A DNA stretch of 64,000 nt from Haloplanus ruber (lineage in GTDB: Archaea; Halobacteriota; Halobacteria; Halobacteriales; Haloferacaceae), in NCBI RefSeq assembly GCF_024494725.1, contig NZ_JANHDK010000003.1, positions 1 to 64,000 on the forward strand, given 5' to 3'. The notes under the pieces were generated by a model. The model saw nothing but the letters and a program-made list of their open reading frames with translations, was not told the origin of the DNA and made no database searches. The position numbers were made by a program, and so were the translations under genes. Within the stretch, counting starts at the first letter, position 1, and each line of letters starts with the position of its first letter. This document shows, one piece after another, positions 7,643 to 16,342 of the stretch.

Positions 7643-9013
7643 TCAGTGGTCGTGATCGTGGTCGGCGTGTCCGCCGTCGCCCGCGACCAACGTGTCGGCG
7701 TCGCCGTCGATCATGTCCATGTTCTTGAGGTTGTCCCGCTCCTCGAAGTCCTCGACCGCGTCGAGGATGTCCGCCTGGGTGAGTGTCGTCCGCTCTTCGG
7801 TGAGTGCCTCTAGCACCGCCTCCCGGAGGACCATCCGGAGGTCGCTCCCGGTGAGGCCCTCGGTGCGGTCTGCGACCGCGGCCGGATCGAACTCGGCGAT
7901 GTCCATTCGGCGCGTGATCACGTCGAGGATGTCGGCCCGCATCCCGCTGTCGGGTTTGGGGAAGTTGACAATCTCGTCGAACCGACGCCAGGCGGCGGCG
8001 TCGAGTTGATCGGGGTGGTTGGTCGCACCGATCAGGAGCACCTCGTCGCGGATGAGGCTGATGTCGTCGATGCTCTTGAGCAGCGTGTTCACCGCGCGTT
8101 TGAGCGCCGCGTGTTCGTCCGACCGGCGGGTCTTGGCGACCGAGTCGAACTCGTCGATAAAGAGGATACACGGGGAGAGTCGTTTGGCGACCTCGAAGGT
8201 CTTTTCGACGTTCTTGGCCGTCTCGCCGAGGTACTGGCTGGTGATCATCGACAGCTTCACCTCGACGAAGGGAAGCCCGAGTTCGTGTGCGAGCGCCCGC
8301 GAGGCGGTCGTTTTCCCCGTCCCCGGCGGCCCGACAAAGAGGAGTTTTCCGATCTCGCGGAGTCCGATCTCGGCCAAGTACTCCCGGTGTTCGATGGCCT
8401 TGACGATCTTCTGAATCTCGCCTTCCTGATCCCCGGTGAGCACGAGGTCGTCGAGTGTCATCTCGATTTCCTCGGGGGCGCGGACCTGGACGAGATCCAG
8501 CATCTCGCCGTCCTCGTCCTCGTCGAAGTAGGCCTCCAGCAGGCTGTCGATCCACACCCGGTCGGCGTGGATCGGCCGGGTCTGCTCGCGCGCCTCCGCG
8601 AGTGTCACGTCGACGTCGTCCCGGTCGGCGACGACCGACGCGACCGTCGGGTTGGTCGCAATGCGGTCGCGGTCGGCGCGCTCGACCAGCCAGTCGATTG
8701 CCATATCGGCCTGCGTGAGCGAGATACGTCCGGAGAAGTTCTCCTGTTCGGTGAACAGCAGGTCCGAGACGGCGTCCCAGGGGTGTTCGACCCCCGTTGC
8801 CTGTCTCGCGGTCGTCTCCGTGACGACCAGCGGCCGCTCGATGCCGCCGGTCGGCGTCCGGTCGTCCGCCGCGTCGTCGTCGTCCCCGTCCTCGTCGGTC
8901 CAGAACACGCGACGGTATCGCGGCGGCAGGTCGTTCTCGTCCAGGCTCCGGTCGTCCGTGTAGACGTGAGCCGTTAGGAGAAACTCTACGACTTCGAGAG
9001 CCGGGTCGGTCAT
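7643..9013 (-). CDS. AAA-family ATPase, Cdc48/proteasome-ATPase-like, with His-rich tail
   Basis: A 456-residue protein. The N-terminal 200 residues are acidic and of unknown fold; the AAA module follows with Walker A GPPGTGKTT, Walker B ILFIDEFD, sensor 1 GATNHP and an arginine-finger-like WRRFDE. It resembles FtsH/proteasomal ATPases but lacks a coiled coil or protease domain, so it may remodel or unfold protein partners. The C-terminus is a short His/Asp tail (HADHDHDH). The ATG at 9013 is preferred to 9073 because the extra 20 residues are basic and unlike the rest. Confidence 0.85.
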   Translation of the reverse strand: MTDPALEVVEFLLTAHVYTDDRSLDENDLPPRYRRVFWTDEDGDDDDAADDRTPTGGIERPLVVTETTARQATGVEHPWDAVSDLLFTEQENFSGRISLTQADMAIDWLVERADRDRIATNPTVASVVADRDDVDVTLAEAREQTRPIHADRVWIDSLLEAYFDEDEDGEMLDLVQVRAPEEIEMTLDDLVLTGDQEGEIQKIVKAIEHREYLAEIGLREIGKLLFVGPPGTGKTTASRALAHELGLPFVEVKLSMITSQYLGETAKNVEKTFEVAKRLSPCILFIDEFDSVAKTRRSDEHAALKRAVNTLLKSIDDISLIRDEVLLIGATNHPDQLDAAAWRRFDEIVNFPKPDSGMRADILDVITRRMDIAEFDPAAVADRTEGLTGSDLRMVLREAVLEALTEERTTLTQADILDAVEDFEERDNLKNMDMIDGDADTLVAGDGGHADHDHDH

Positions 9014-9099
9014 CCCTATCCCGTTCTCGTGGGAGCCGTTTAAGCGCGTCGGATCGGGCGACGGCACCGACACGGTGTGTCAGGCCGTCTGTGGGCGTC

Positions 9100-10965
9100 C
9101 TACTTATCGGGGTGGACGAAGGCCAACGCCTCGGCGATAGCGTCGTCGTCCCCGATCAGGGTGATCTGGTCGCCCCGTTTGAGCTGGCAGTCGCCGTCGG
9201 GAACGATGCTTTTTCCGTCGCGGGTGATCAGCGCGATCAGACACCGGGCGGGAAGCTGTGGGCCGATCTCCGAGATAGTCTTGCCGACGAGGTCGTCGGC
9301 GGTGACCTCGATCTCCTGAACCTCGCCTTCGTGTCCGATCTCACTCGTCCAGTTGACGAGCGACGGGCGCTCGATGTAGTCGTCGAAGGCCATCGCCGTC
9401 GCCTCGGTCGCGGAGATGGCTCGCACCCCGAGATCCTCGAACGCGTCGACGTTGTCGGGGTTGTTTACGCGCGCCAGGATGGTGCCGGGCGAGAACTTCG
9501 AGTCGGCCAACTGGGCGACCAGCAGGTTCACGTCGTCGTCGCCGGTGGTTGCGGCGACGATTTTGGCGTTCTCGGCGCCGGCCGACCGCAACACCTCGGT
9601 GTCGGTTCCGTCACCGTGGTGGACGGTCAACCCGTCGTTGCGGGCTTGCTCTACGTTGTTCACGTCCTGTTCGATCAGGACGACGTTCTCTCCACGGTCT
9701 TCGAGGCGCCGAGCGAGGGTTCGACCCACGTTTCCGGCGCCGATGATGATTACACGCATTGGTATCACGTCGAGAAATTCGGCGATCTGTCTGGCGAATC
9801 CGGCCTCTAGCGCGACCGTGAGGAAGATGACGAGAAAGACGGTGCCGACGAGGACATTCGCCTCGGCGACCATCCCTTGGGCCCGGAACTCGACGGCAAA
9901 GAGCGTCGCGACCGAGGCGGGGATGATCCCCCGTGGCCCCACGAAGCTCATGAAGAGGCGCTCTCCGCGGGTGAAGCGGTCGCCGGCGGTGCTGATGAAC
10001 ACGAGTAGCGGCCGGATGATTACCGCGACGAGAGCGGCCACGAGCAGGCCGCCCACACCCAGCGCAAGCAGATACTCGACCTGGAGCAACGCCGCGAGCG
10101 TAATGAAGACAAAGGAGAGGACGATCAGCGTCACGTCGCCTTTGAAATCCGTGATCTCGTCCTCGTAGGGCACGTCCGTGTTGCCGAGCAGAATACCCGC
10201 GGTGGCGACGGCGGCGATGCCGGCCTCGGTCGCGACGACTTCGGCGGCCCCGTACGCGACTAGCGCCCCCCCGAGTACGAGCAGTCGGGCGTTCTGTGGC
10301 GCGTTCCCAGGTGAAAGGTTGACATACCGGAGCGCGTAGAAGACGACGGCCGCGACGGCGAGGCCGACGGCGATGCCGCTCCCGAGTCGCTGTGTGAACA
10401 GCACGAGCAGTTCACCCGGCGCGCGGACGTCTTGGATGATCGCCTCGAAGATGACGACCGCGAGAATCGCCGCCGTCACGTCGTTGACGATCCCCTCGGT
10501 CTCGAGGGCGGTCCCGACGCGGTTTCGCACCGGCACCACCTCCAAAATAGGGGCGATGACGGTCGGACCGGTGGCGACCAGCAACGCGCCGATCAGCGCC
10601 GCGACCATCCACCCCGTGCCGAGGGCGTAGTGGACGACGACGGTGGTTCCGATCAGCGCGATGGCCGCGCCGAGTGTCACCAGTTTGAACGTCGCAGCCG
10701 GGGCTTCGCGCAGGCGGCCGACCCGCAGGTGGAAGGCGCCTTCGAAGACGATGATCGCCACCGAGAGGCCGACGATGGCCGAGAGTGCGTTTCCGAAGGA
10801 GTCGGGACCGACGACGCCGAGTACCTCGGGACCGAGGATGACACCCGACGCCAGGAGGAAGACGACGCTCGGAACCCGGAAGCGGTCGGAGAGTATCTGT
10901 GCGACGACTCCGACCCCGATGAGTGCGGCGACTAGCGTGATGAGGTTCCCGCCACCGGCGGCCAT
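9100..10965 (-). CDS. Cation/proton antiporter with TrkA-type (RCK) regulatory domains
   Basis: A 621-residue membrane protein of the CPA1/NhaP type. About 390 residues form a 12-13 helix exchanger domain; after it comes an RCK_N domain with the nucleotide motif IIGAGNVGR (around residue 400) and an RCK_C domain (about 540-615). It should exchange Na+ or K+ for H+ across the cell membrane, gated by NAD(H) or another nucleotide bound at the RCK domain. This is a sensible trait for a salt-in halophile. Ion preference cannot be read from the sequence. Confidence 0.92.
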   Translation of the reverse strand: MAAGGGNLITLVAALIGVGVVAQILSDRFRVPSVVFLLASGVILGPEVLGVVGPDSFGNALSAIVGLSVAIIVFEGAFHLRVGRLREAPAATFKLVTLGAAIALIGTTVVVHYALGTGWMVAALIGALLVATGPTVIAPILEVVPVRNRVGTALETEGIVNDVTAAILAVVIFEAIIQDVRAPGELLVLFTQRLGSGIAVGLAVAAVVFYALRYVNLSPGNAPQNARLLVLGGALVAYGAAEVVATEAGIAAVATAGILLGNTDVPYEDEITDFKGDVTLIVLSFVFITLAALLQVEYLLALGVGGLLVAALVAVIIRPLLVFISTAGDRFTRGERLFMSFVGPRGIIPASVATLFAVEFRAQGMVAEANVLVGTVFLVIFLTVALEAGFARQIAEFLDVIPMRVIIIGAGNVGRTLARRLEDRGENVVLIEQDVNNVEQARNDGLTVHHGDGTDTEVLRSAGAENAKIVAATTGDDDVNLLVAQLADSKFSPGTILARVNNPDNVDAFEDLGVRAISATEATAMAFDDYIERPSLVNWTSEIGHEGEVQEIEVTADDLVGKTISEIGPQLPARCLIALITRDGKSIVPDGDCQLKRGDQITLIGDDDAIAEALAFVHPDK

Positions 10966-11090
10966 TCAGTGCACCTCCATGTACGTCCGTGATCGAAGAG
11001 CGACACCGATAAAACCCGACGTTTCGCCCCGGCGATACCGGGGCAAAATACGACAGATGGAAATTGATCGCCGGGAGGGTGGACGATCAA

Positions 11091-11990
11091 TCACTCTTCG
11101 GCCGTGTCGAGGTAGCCGAGGACGCCTCGGACGTTGAGTCGGTGCTCCGCGCGTGTCTTGCGTCGCCCCCACGGTTCGATTGGGTCCGCCGTCTCGGCGA
11201 AGTGTTCGATCACGGCCTCGTCCGTGTCGAGCTCGGCCCGTTTCTCGCGCACCTGTTCGACCCACGAGGACAGGACGTCGGCGTACTCGTCCATCAGATC
11301 CGGGCTGAAGGTGGCGTCGCCGAAGTGGCCGAAACAGATCGTCTCGGGGTTTCGCTCGGCGATGGTCGCCGCGTCGTCGAGACAGGTCTCCAGGTCGAAG
11401 TTGACCGGCGGCGAGGTGGGGTGGAGTTCGTCGGCGCCTCGCGGTCGGATGCCGGCGGCGTCGCCCGAAAAGAGGACGTCGTCGGCCCGGTCGTGGAGGA
11501 CGACCTGGTGGGGGGCGTGTCCGGGAGCGTGGACCACGTCGATAATCCGGTCGCCCAGATCGATCGTGTCGCCGTCGGACAGCGACTCGATTCGCTCCTC
11601 GGGGACCGGCTTCGGGTCGACGTAGTACTGCCACTGGTCGCCGACGGCGGCTTTCGTCCCCGCGACCAGCCGTGAGGGGTCGATCAGGTGCGGCACGCCG
11701 ATTTCGTGGGCCAACACGGTCGCTCCGGGGTAGGCGTCGAGCAGGTGGCCCGCCCCGCCTGCGTGGTCCAAGTGAACGTGTGTCGTCACCACGTATTCGA
11801 GGTCGTCGATCCCGCGTTCGTCGAGCGCGTCGATCACCAGGTCGACGTTCGTGCCGAGTCCGGGGTCGACGACCGCCGGGCGCTCGGCGTCGATCAGGTA
11901 GACCGACCCGTAGCCGGGGACGTCGTAGGCGCCGACGTCGACGTAGTGGATGTCGGTACGAGGGACCGTCGCGAGGTCGCCGATGGCCAT
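11091..11990 (-). CDS. Metallo-beta-lactamase-fold hydrolase
   Basis: A 299-residue protein with the dinuclear metal motif THVHLDHAGG (H-x-H-x-D-H), later metal ligands in HAPGHAPH and SGDAAG, and a C-terminal helical domain (about 210-299) as in glyoxalase II-like and lactonase-like members. Substrate unknown. The ATG at 11990 gives a normal beginning; the 15 extra upstream residues are basic and were left out. It is divergent from serS. Confidence 0.88.
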   Translation of the reverse strand: MAIGDLATVPRTDIHYVDVGAYDVPGYGSVYLIDAERPAVVDPGLGTNVDLVIDALDERGIDDLEYVVTTHVHLDHAGGAGHLLDAYPGATVLAHEIGVPHLIDPSRLVAGTKAAVGDQWQYYVDPKPVPEERIESLSDGDTIDLGDRIIDVVHAPGHAPHQVVLHDRADDVLFSGDAAGIRPRGADELHPTSPPVNFDLETCLDDAATIAERNPETICFGHFGDATFSPDLMDEYADVLSSWVEQVREKRAELDTDEAVIEHFAETADPIEPWGRRKTRAEHRLNVRGVLGYLDTAEE

Positions 11991-12067
11991 GGACGAACCC
12001 CGACGGCGGTGGTGAAAAGCGTTCGGTCCCGACACGGTTTTGTCTCGGCCCCGAGAAGTGCGTCCAA

Positions 12068-13453
12068 ATGCTCAGCAGGCAGTATCTCCGGGAGAACCCG
12101 GACGTGGTGCGACGGACCCTCGCGGACCGGGGGATGGCCGACGACGTCGATCTGGACCGACTCCTGGAGATCGACGAGGAGTGGCGGTCGCTCAAAAGCG
12201 AGGGCGACGACCTGCGACACGAGCGCAACGAGGTGAGCGACCGCATCGGTCGCCTGAAGGCCGAGGGCAAAGACGACGAGGCCCAGGCGGCTATCGAGCG
12301 CTCCCAGGAGCTCAAAGAGCGCCTCGCGGAGGTTGAGGCCCGGACCGACGAACTCGAAGCCGATCTGGAGGCGGGGCTGATGGAACTCCCGAACGTTCCG
12401 CACGACGACGTGCCCGTCGGTGCGGACGAGAGCGACAACGTCGAGACGCGCCGTCACGGCTTCGACGACTCCCGCGACCTGCCCGACACGATTGTCCCTC
12501 ACTACGACCTCGGGGCGGACCTGGACATCATCGACGAGGCCCGCGGCGCCAAGACGACCGGCGCCGGCTTCTACTTCCTGAAAGGCGACGGCGCCCGCCT
12601 CGAACACGCCCTCATCCAGTTCATGCTCGATGTCCACCGCGAACAGGGGTACGTCGATCTCTTCCCCCCTGTCCCGGTGAAATCGGCGTCGATGGAGGGG
12701 ACCGGCCAACTGCCGAAGTTCGCGGAGGACGCCTACCGCGTCGGCGGCGCCGAGACCGACGACTACGACGACGACGACCTCTGGCTCTGTCCCACCGCGG
12801 AGGTCCCCGTCACCAACATGTACGCCGACGACATTCTCCTCAGCGACGACCTCCCGCTCAAACACCAGGCGTACACGCCCAACTTCCGGCGCGAGGCGGG
12901 TGAACACGGCACCGAAACCCGTGGTATCGTCCGCGTCCACCAGTTCAACAAGGTGGAACTCGTCAACTTCGTCGACCCCGCCGAGAGCTACGACCGCCTG
13001 GACGGGTTGGTCGACGAGGCCGAGGAGGTCCTTCGGCGCCTCGGCCTCCCGTACCGGGTTCTGACGCTCTGTACCGGCGACCTGACCTTCGCCTCCGCGA
13101 AGACCTACGACATCGAGGTGTGGGCGCCGGGCACCGACGCCGACGACGGCCCGGATCGCGGCGGCCGCTGGCTCGAAGTCTCTAGCGCCTCGAACTTCGA
13201 GGACTTCCAGGCTCGGCGGGCCGGTCTGCGGTACCGCCCCGAACGCCACGAATCGGCGACGTATCTCCACACGCTCAACGCCTCCGGGACGGCCGTGGGC
13301 CGTGTGATGGTCGCCATCCTCGAATACTACCAGAACGACGACGGGACGGTCACCGTCCCCGAGGCGCTCCGGCCCTACATGGGCGATCAGGCGGTCATCG
13401 AGGGTCACGAGAAGGTCGGCGAGAGCGCCGTCGGCGCCGGCGAGCGGGAGTGA
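12068..13453 (+). CDS. serS: Seryl-tRNA synthetase
   Basis: A 461-residue class II synthetase that charges tRNA-Ser. The N-terminal 110 residues form the long antiparallel coiled coil that grips the tRNA variable arm; the catalytic core shows motif 2 (FRREAG...GTETRGIVRVHQF) and motif 3 (GTAVGRVMVAILE). It is the common, bacterial-like SerRS rather than the rare methanogen type. An in-frame upstream extension to 11672 is antisense to the hydrolase gene and was rejected. Confidence 0.97.
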   Translation: MLSRQYLRENPDVVRRTLADRGMADDVDLDRLLEIDEEWRSLKSEGDDLRHERNEVSDRIGRLKAEGKDDEAQAAIERSQELKERLAEVEARTDELEADLEAGLMELPNVPHDDVPVGADESDNVETRRHGFDDSRDLPDTIVPHYDLGADLDIIDEARGAKTTGAGFYFLKGDGARLEHALIQFMLDVHREQGYVDLFPPVPVKSASMEGTGQLPKFAEDAYRVGGAETDDYDDDDLWLCPTAEVPVTNMYADDILLSDDLPLKHQAYTPNFRREAGEHGTETRGIVRVHQFNKVELVNFVDPAESYDRLDGLVDEAEEVLRRLGLPYRVLTLCTGDLTFASAKTYDIEVWAPGTDADDGPDRGGRWLEVSSASNFEDFQARRAGLRYRPERHESATYLHTLNASGTAVGRVMVAILEYYQNDDGTVTVPEALRPYMGDQAVIEGHEKVGESAVGAGERE

Positions 13454-13513
13454 GACGGTCCCGAACGCGGTAAGGGGCTCATACTTATCGAGTCGGTGCG
13501 CGATGGGACTGAC

Positions 13514-13810
13514 ATGGCAGAGCTTCCAACCGACGACACGGACCACGACGACGCCGTCACCGACGACTTCTTTACACGGGAGTACGGCGTGAGCGCCGCC
13601 CACGCGGGGGAGTTTCTCGTCGAACTGGGTGAACAACTCCAGTCCGGCGACGGCGACGTGACGATCTCCGGTGACGACTGGGAGATCCCCTTCACCTACG
13701 GGGAACCGGTCGAACTCGAAATCGAGTTCGTCGGCGGCGCCGACGCGGAACTGGAGATCGAGGTCGAACTGTCGGCCGCCCGCGACGGTGAGATGCCGTC
13801 GCTCGGCTGA
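13514..13810 (+). CDS. Amphi-Trp domain protein
   Basis: A 98-residue acidic protein. The segment from about residue 25 (GEFLVELGEQLQSG) to the paired strands ELEIEF and ELEIEVEL matches the amphi-Trp domain, a small domain of unknown function common in haloarchaea. A TATA-like box (atacttatc at 13481) lies about 28 bases before the ATG at 13514, which is why this start is preferred over the ORF start at 13496. Confidence 0.8.
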   Translation: MAELPTDDTDHDDAVTDDFFTREYGVSAAHAGEFLVELGEQLQSGDGDVTISGDDWEIPFTYGEPVELEIEFVGGADAELEIEVELSAARDGEMPSLG

Positions 13811-13829
13811 CCGGGCGCCATCGCCGCCG

Positions 13830-14198
13830 TCAGTCGGTGTAGGTCGTCAACGACTCGATCACCCCGTCGACGCGGTGGACGTCGACGAAGCCGAACAGGT
13901 CTTGGCCGTCGGTCGACCGGAGGCGCCCCCGGGCGAACGCCGTCGCGGGAGCGTCGTCGGTTGACACGCACAGGGTCGTCAGCACGTGTTCGGTGTCGGT
14001 GCGTGGGCGCTCCTCGCGCATGAACCGCACGAACTGCTCCCGGCCGTCGAGGGTTTGGTCCGGGCGGCGGTGGACGAACGAGGGGCCGAGAAGGCGTTCG
14101 AGGCGGTCGTACGCGCCCTCGTCGATGGCAGCGTAGAACGACCGCACGGTCCGTTCGACGGCGGCGCTCGACCCGTCTCCGCCCGCATCCACGTCCAT
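13830..14198 (-). CDS. NTF2-like / SnoaL-like protein
   Basis: A 122-residue protein with the helix then curved-sheet pattern of NTF2-like folds: [21 protein letters not shown], a conserved region [10 protein letters not shown] and an end in [10 protein letters not shown]. Such proteins bind small ligands or act as isomerases or dehydratases; no activity can be assigned. It converges with the amphi-Trp gene, 19 bases apart. Confidence 0.7.
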   Translation of the reverse strand: MDVDAGGDGSSAAVERTVRSFYAAIDEGAYDRLERLLGPSFVHRRPDQTLDGREQFVRFMREERPRTDTEHVLTTLCVSTDDAPATAFARGRLRSTDGQDLFGFVDVHRVDGVIESLTTYTD

Positions 14199-14278
14199 AC
14201 TCCGTCGATGCGTGCCGACAGGCAAAACCGTTCGGTCCCGAACGCGGCGCTTTTGCCGGTCGCCCGTCTGGGTCCGCC

Positions 14279-14767
14279 GTGGACCTACACGTCCGCTACG
14301 AGGGCGACGACGACCCCGAGAAGTGTACGGCCCGGAAGCTCGCGCGATTTGACCTGGTCGATCTGCACCGCTCGGATCGGGCGACGCCCTACGGCGTGGT
14401 GCTCAATCCGCACGCGGAGCGTGCGCTCTCGCCCGCCGACGCGAATGGGACGCTGGTCGCGCTCGACTGCTCGTGGGAGTCGGCCGGCGAGGCGCGTTTT
14501 TCGATCCCGGGCACACACCGTGCGCTCCCCTACCTCGTCGCCGCCAACCCCGTCAACTTCGGCAAGCCGTTCCGACTGACGACGGTGGAGGCCCTCGCCG
14601 CGGGGCTGGTCATCCTCGGGGACCGCCCCCATGCCGAGCGCCTCCTCGCGAAGTTCACGTGGGGAGAGACGTTCCTCGAACTCAACGCCGAACCCCTGCG
14701 GCGGTACGCCGACTGCGCGGACTCCGAGGCGGTCGTCGCGGTCCAGGCAGAGTATCTGGACCGGTAG
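14279..14767 (+). CDS. tsr3: Tsr3-like 16S rRNA aminocarboxypropyltransferase (DUF367)
   Basis: A 162-residue protein with the DUF367/Tsr3 signature, for example [33 protein letters not shown] and [15 protein letters not shown]. Tsr3 uses S-adenosylmethionine to add an aminocarboxypropyl group to a hypermodified base of small-subunit rRNA in eukaryotes and archaea. The GTG at 14279 is used as start because it begins exactly at the conserved N-terminus. Confidence 0.88.
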   Translation: MDLHVRYEGDDDPEKCTARKLARFDLVDLHRSDRATPYGVVLNPHAERALSPADANGTLVALDCSWESAGEARFSIPGTHRALPYLVAANPVNFGKPFRLTTVEALAAGLVILGDRPHAERLLAKFTWGETFLELNAEPLRRYADCADSEAVVAVQAEYLDR

Positions 14768-14818
14768 CGGCGACGACCGTCGCGTGGATTGATATGCGCC
14801 GGCCGGCAAAACGAGCGT

Positions 14819-15283
14819 ATGCGCCCCCGACGATTGGTCCCCGTCGCGCTCGCGGCCGCTGGTGTGGTGGCTATCGTGATCGGCGTCCAGCAGGAACTGG
14901 TCCACGTCGCCTCGGGGTACGAAGGCAGGGTCGTGACCGGCTGGGGTGGCAAACTCAACCACGAGGAGCGACTGCTCGCCCGACTCGGCGCTGTCGGCGT
15001 CGCCGGTGCCGTCGCCGCCCTCCGGTGGCGACGGCTCGCCGTCGTGCCCGTCGCGACGGGTAGTGTCGTCCTGTGTTACGCGCTCCGGGCCGTCCTGTAC
15101 TACGCCTTCGATCCGGGCCTCTACACGACCGTTCCAGTGTACGGCGGGACGACGCGACTGGTCCTCGGCGCCGAACCGGCGTTGCTCGCCGTCGGCGGCA
15201 CCCTCCTTGTCGTCGCCGGCGTCGTCCGCGGGCGGGCGACGACGGAGCGCGTGGCCGAGGGAACGCCGCTCACGCCGACGTAG
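14819..15283 (+). CDS. Four-helix membrane protein, hypothetical
   Basis: A 154-residue protein with four hydrophobic segments (about 5-22, 55-75, 80-100, 122-142) and a basic N-terminus that would stay inside. No catalytic motif is seen. It follows tsr3 by 51 bases and may be in the same transcript. The ATG at 14819 was chosen because the ten extra residues upstream are not hydrophobic and look noncoding. Confidence 0.65.
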   Translation: MRPRRLVPVALAAAGVVAIVIGVQQELVHVASGYEGRVVTGWGGKLNHEERLLARLGAVGVAGAVAALRWRRLAVVPVATGSVVLCYALRAVLYYAFDPGLYTTVPVYGGTTRLVLGAEPALLAVGGTLLVVAGVVRGRATTERVAEGTPLTPT

Positions 15284-15331
15284 CCGTCGCGAACGGACGA
15301 CCTTTTATCCGCCCGTGTCGAAGCGCCGACA

Positions 15332-16342
15332 ATGATTTTCGAAGGCCTGCCGACCACGCCCCGGTCGGAGGAGCTCATCGACAAGGCGTTCTCGCGGGCG
15401 GCCCGCTCCGGGCGTGCGAAGTCGGGCCTAGAGGCCCAGCAGTCGATGTTACAGACGGCAGGGAACATCCTCTCAGACAATCTGGAGAACGTAGTGACCG
15501 AGTGGCCCGATTTCGGCATCGTCGATCCCTTCTATCGGGAACTCGCGGACGCGGTGTTGCGACGAGAGATCGATCAACGAATCGCCGAGGACGGCACGGA
15601 ACAGTGGGGGCTAGACGCCCTCCGGGCCAGCCTCTCCGAGGTGACGTGGGCGAGCCGCCAGGTCGAGACGATCCAGCGGGAGTACAACTCGAAGCTTCGG
15701 AAGACCGACCCCGAGACGGCGCGCAAACACCGCAAACAGGCGTTCGCGCGGATGGCCGACGTGGTCGAGGAGGTCGAATCGGACCTCCTGCGGGTTGGCG
15801 AGGCGCGCAACGCGCTCCGTGACCTGCCGGATATCCGGCCCGACGAACCGACCATCGTCGTCGCTGGCTACCCCAACGTCGGCAAGTCGTCGTTCGTAAA
15901 CGAGGTCACCCGCGCCGACAACGAAATCGCGCGCTATCCGTTCACCACCCGAGGGATCCAGATCGGACACTTCGAGCGTGATCACATCCGCTATCAGATT
16001 ATCGACACCCCGGGGTTGCTCGACCGCCCCGCCGACGAGCGCAACGACATCGAGAACCAGGCCGTGAGCGCGCTGTCCCACCTCGCCGACGCCGTCGTGT
16101 TCGTCGTCGACGCCAGCGGGTCGTGTGGCTACCCCCTCGACGCACAACTCGCCCTCCGAGATGCGGTCCTCGACCGCTTCGACGCGCCCGTCCTCACCGT
16201 CTGCAACAAGAGCGACCGCTCGCGCGACGTGGAGGCCGACGCCTACATGAGCGTCACCGAGGACGAGAACGTCGACGCAGTCCTCGATCTGGCCGTCGAA
16301 ACCGTCGACTGGGAACCCGACCTCCCCTCCCGTTCGGGGTAG
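15332..16342 (+). CDS. NOG1-family GTPase
   Basis: A 336-residue Obg/NOG1-type GTPase. The N-terminal 160 residues are the helical NOG1 domain; then come G1 GYPNVGKSSF (near residue 175), a G3 DTPG and G4 NKSD. NOG1 proteins bind the large ribosomal subunit during assembly. A TATA-like box (cttttatcc, 15302) exactly 27 bases before the ATG predicts a leaderless mRNA. The 3' end is overlapped by the convergent DUF389 gene. Confidence 0.93.
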   Translation: MIFEGLPTTPRSEELIDKAFSRAARSGRAKSGLEAQQSMLQTAGNILSDNLENVVTEWPDFGIVDPFYRELADAVLRREIDQRIAEDGTEQWGLDALRASLSEVTWASRQVETIQREYNSKLRKTDPETARKHRKQAFARMADVVEEVESDLLRVGEARNALRDLPDIRPDEPTIVVAGYPNVGKSSFVNEVTRADNEIARYPFTTRGIQIGHFERDHIRYQIIDTPGLLDRPADERNDIENQAVSALSHLADAVVFVVDASGSCGYPLDAQLALRDAVLDRFDAPVLTVCNKSDRSRDVEADAYMSVTEDENVDAVLDLAVETVDWEPDLPSRSG

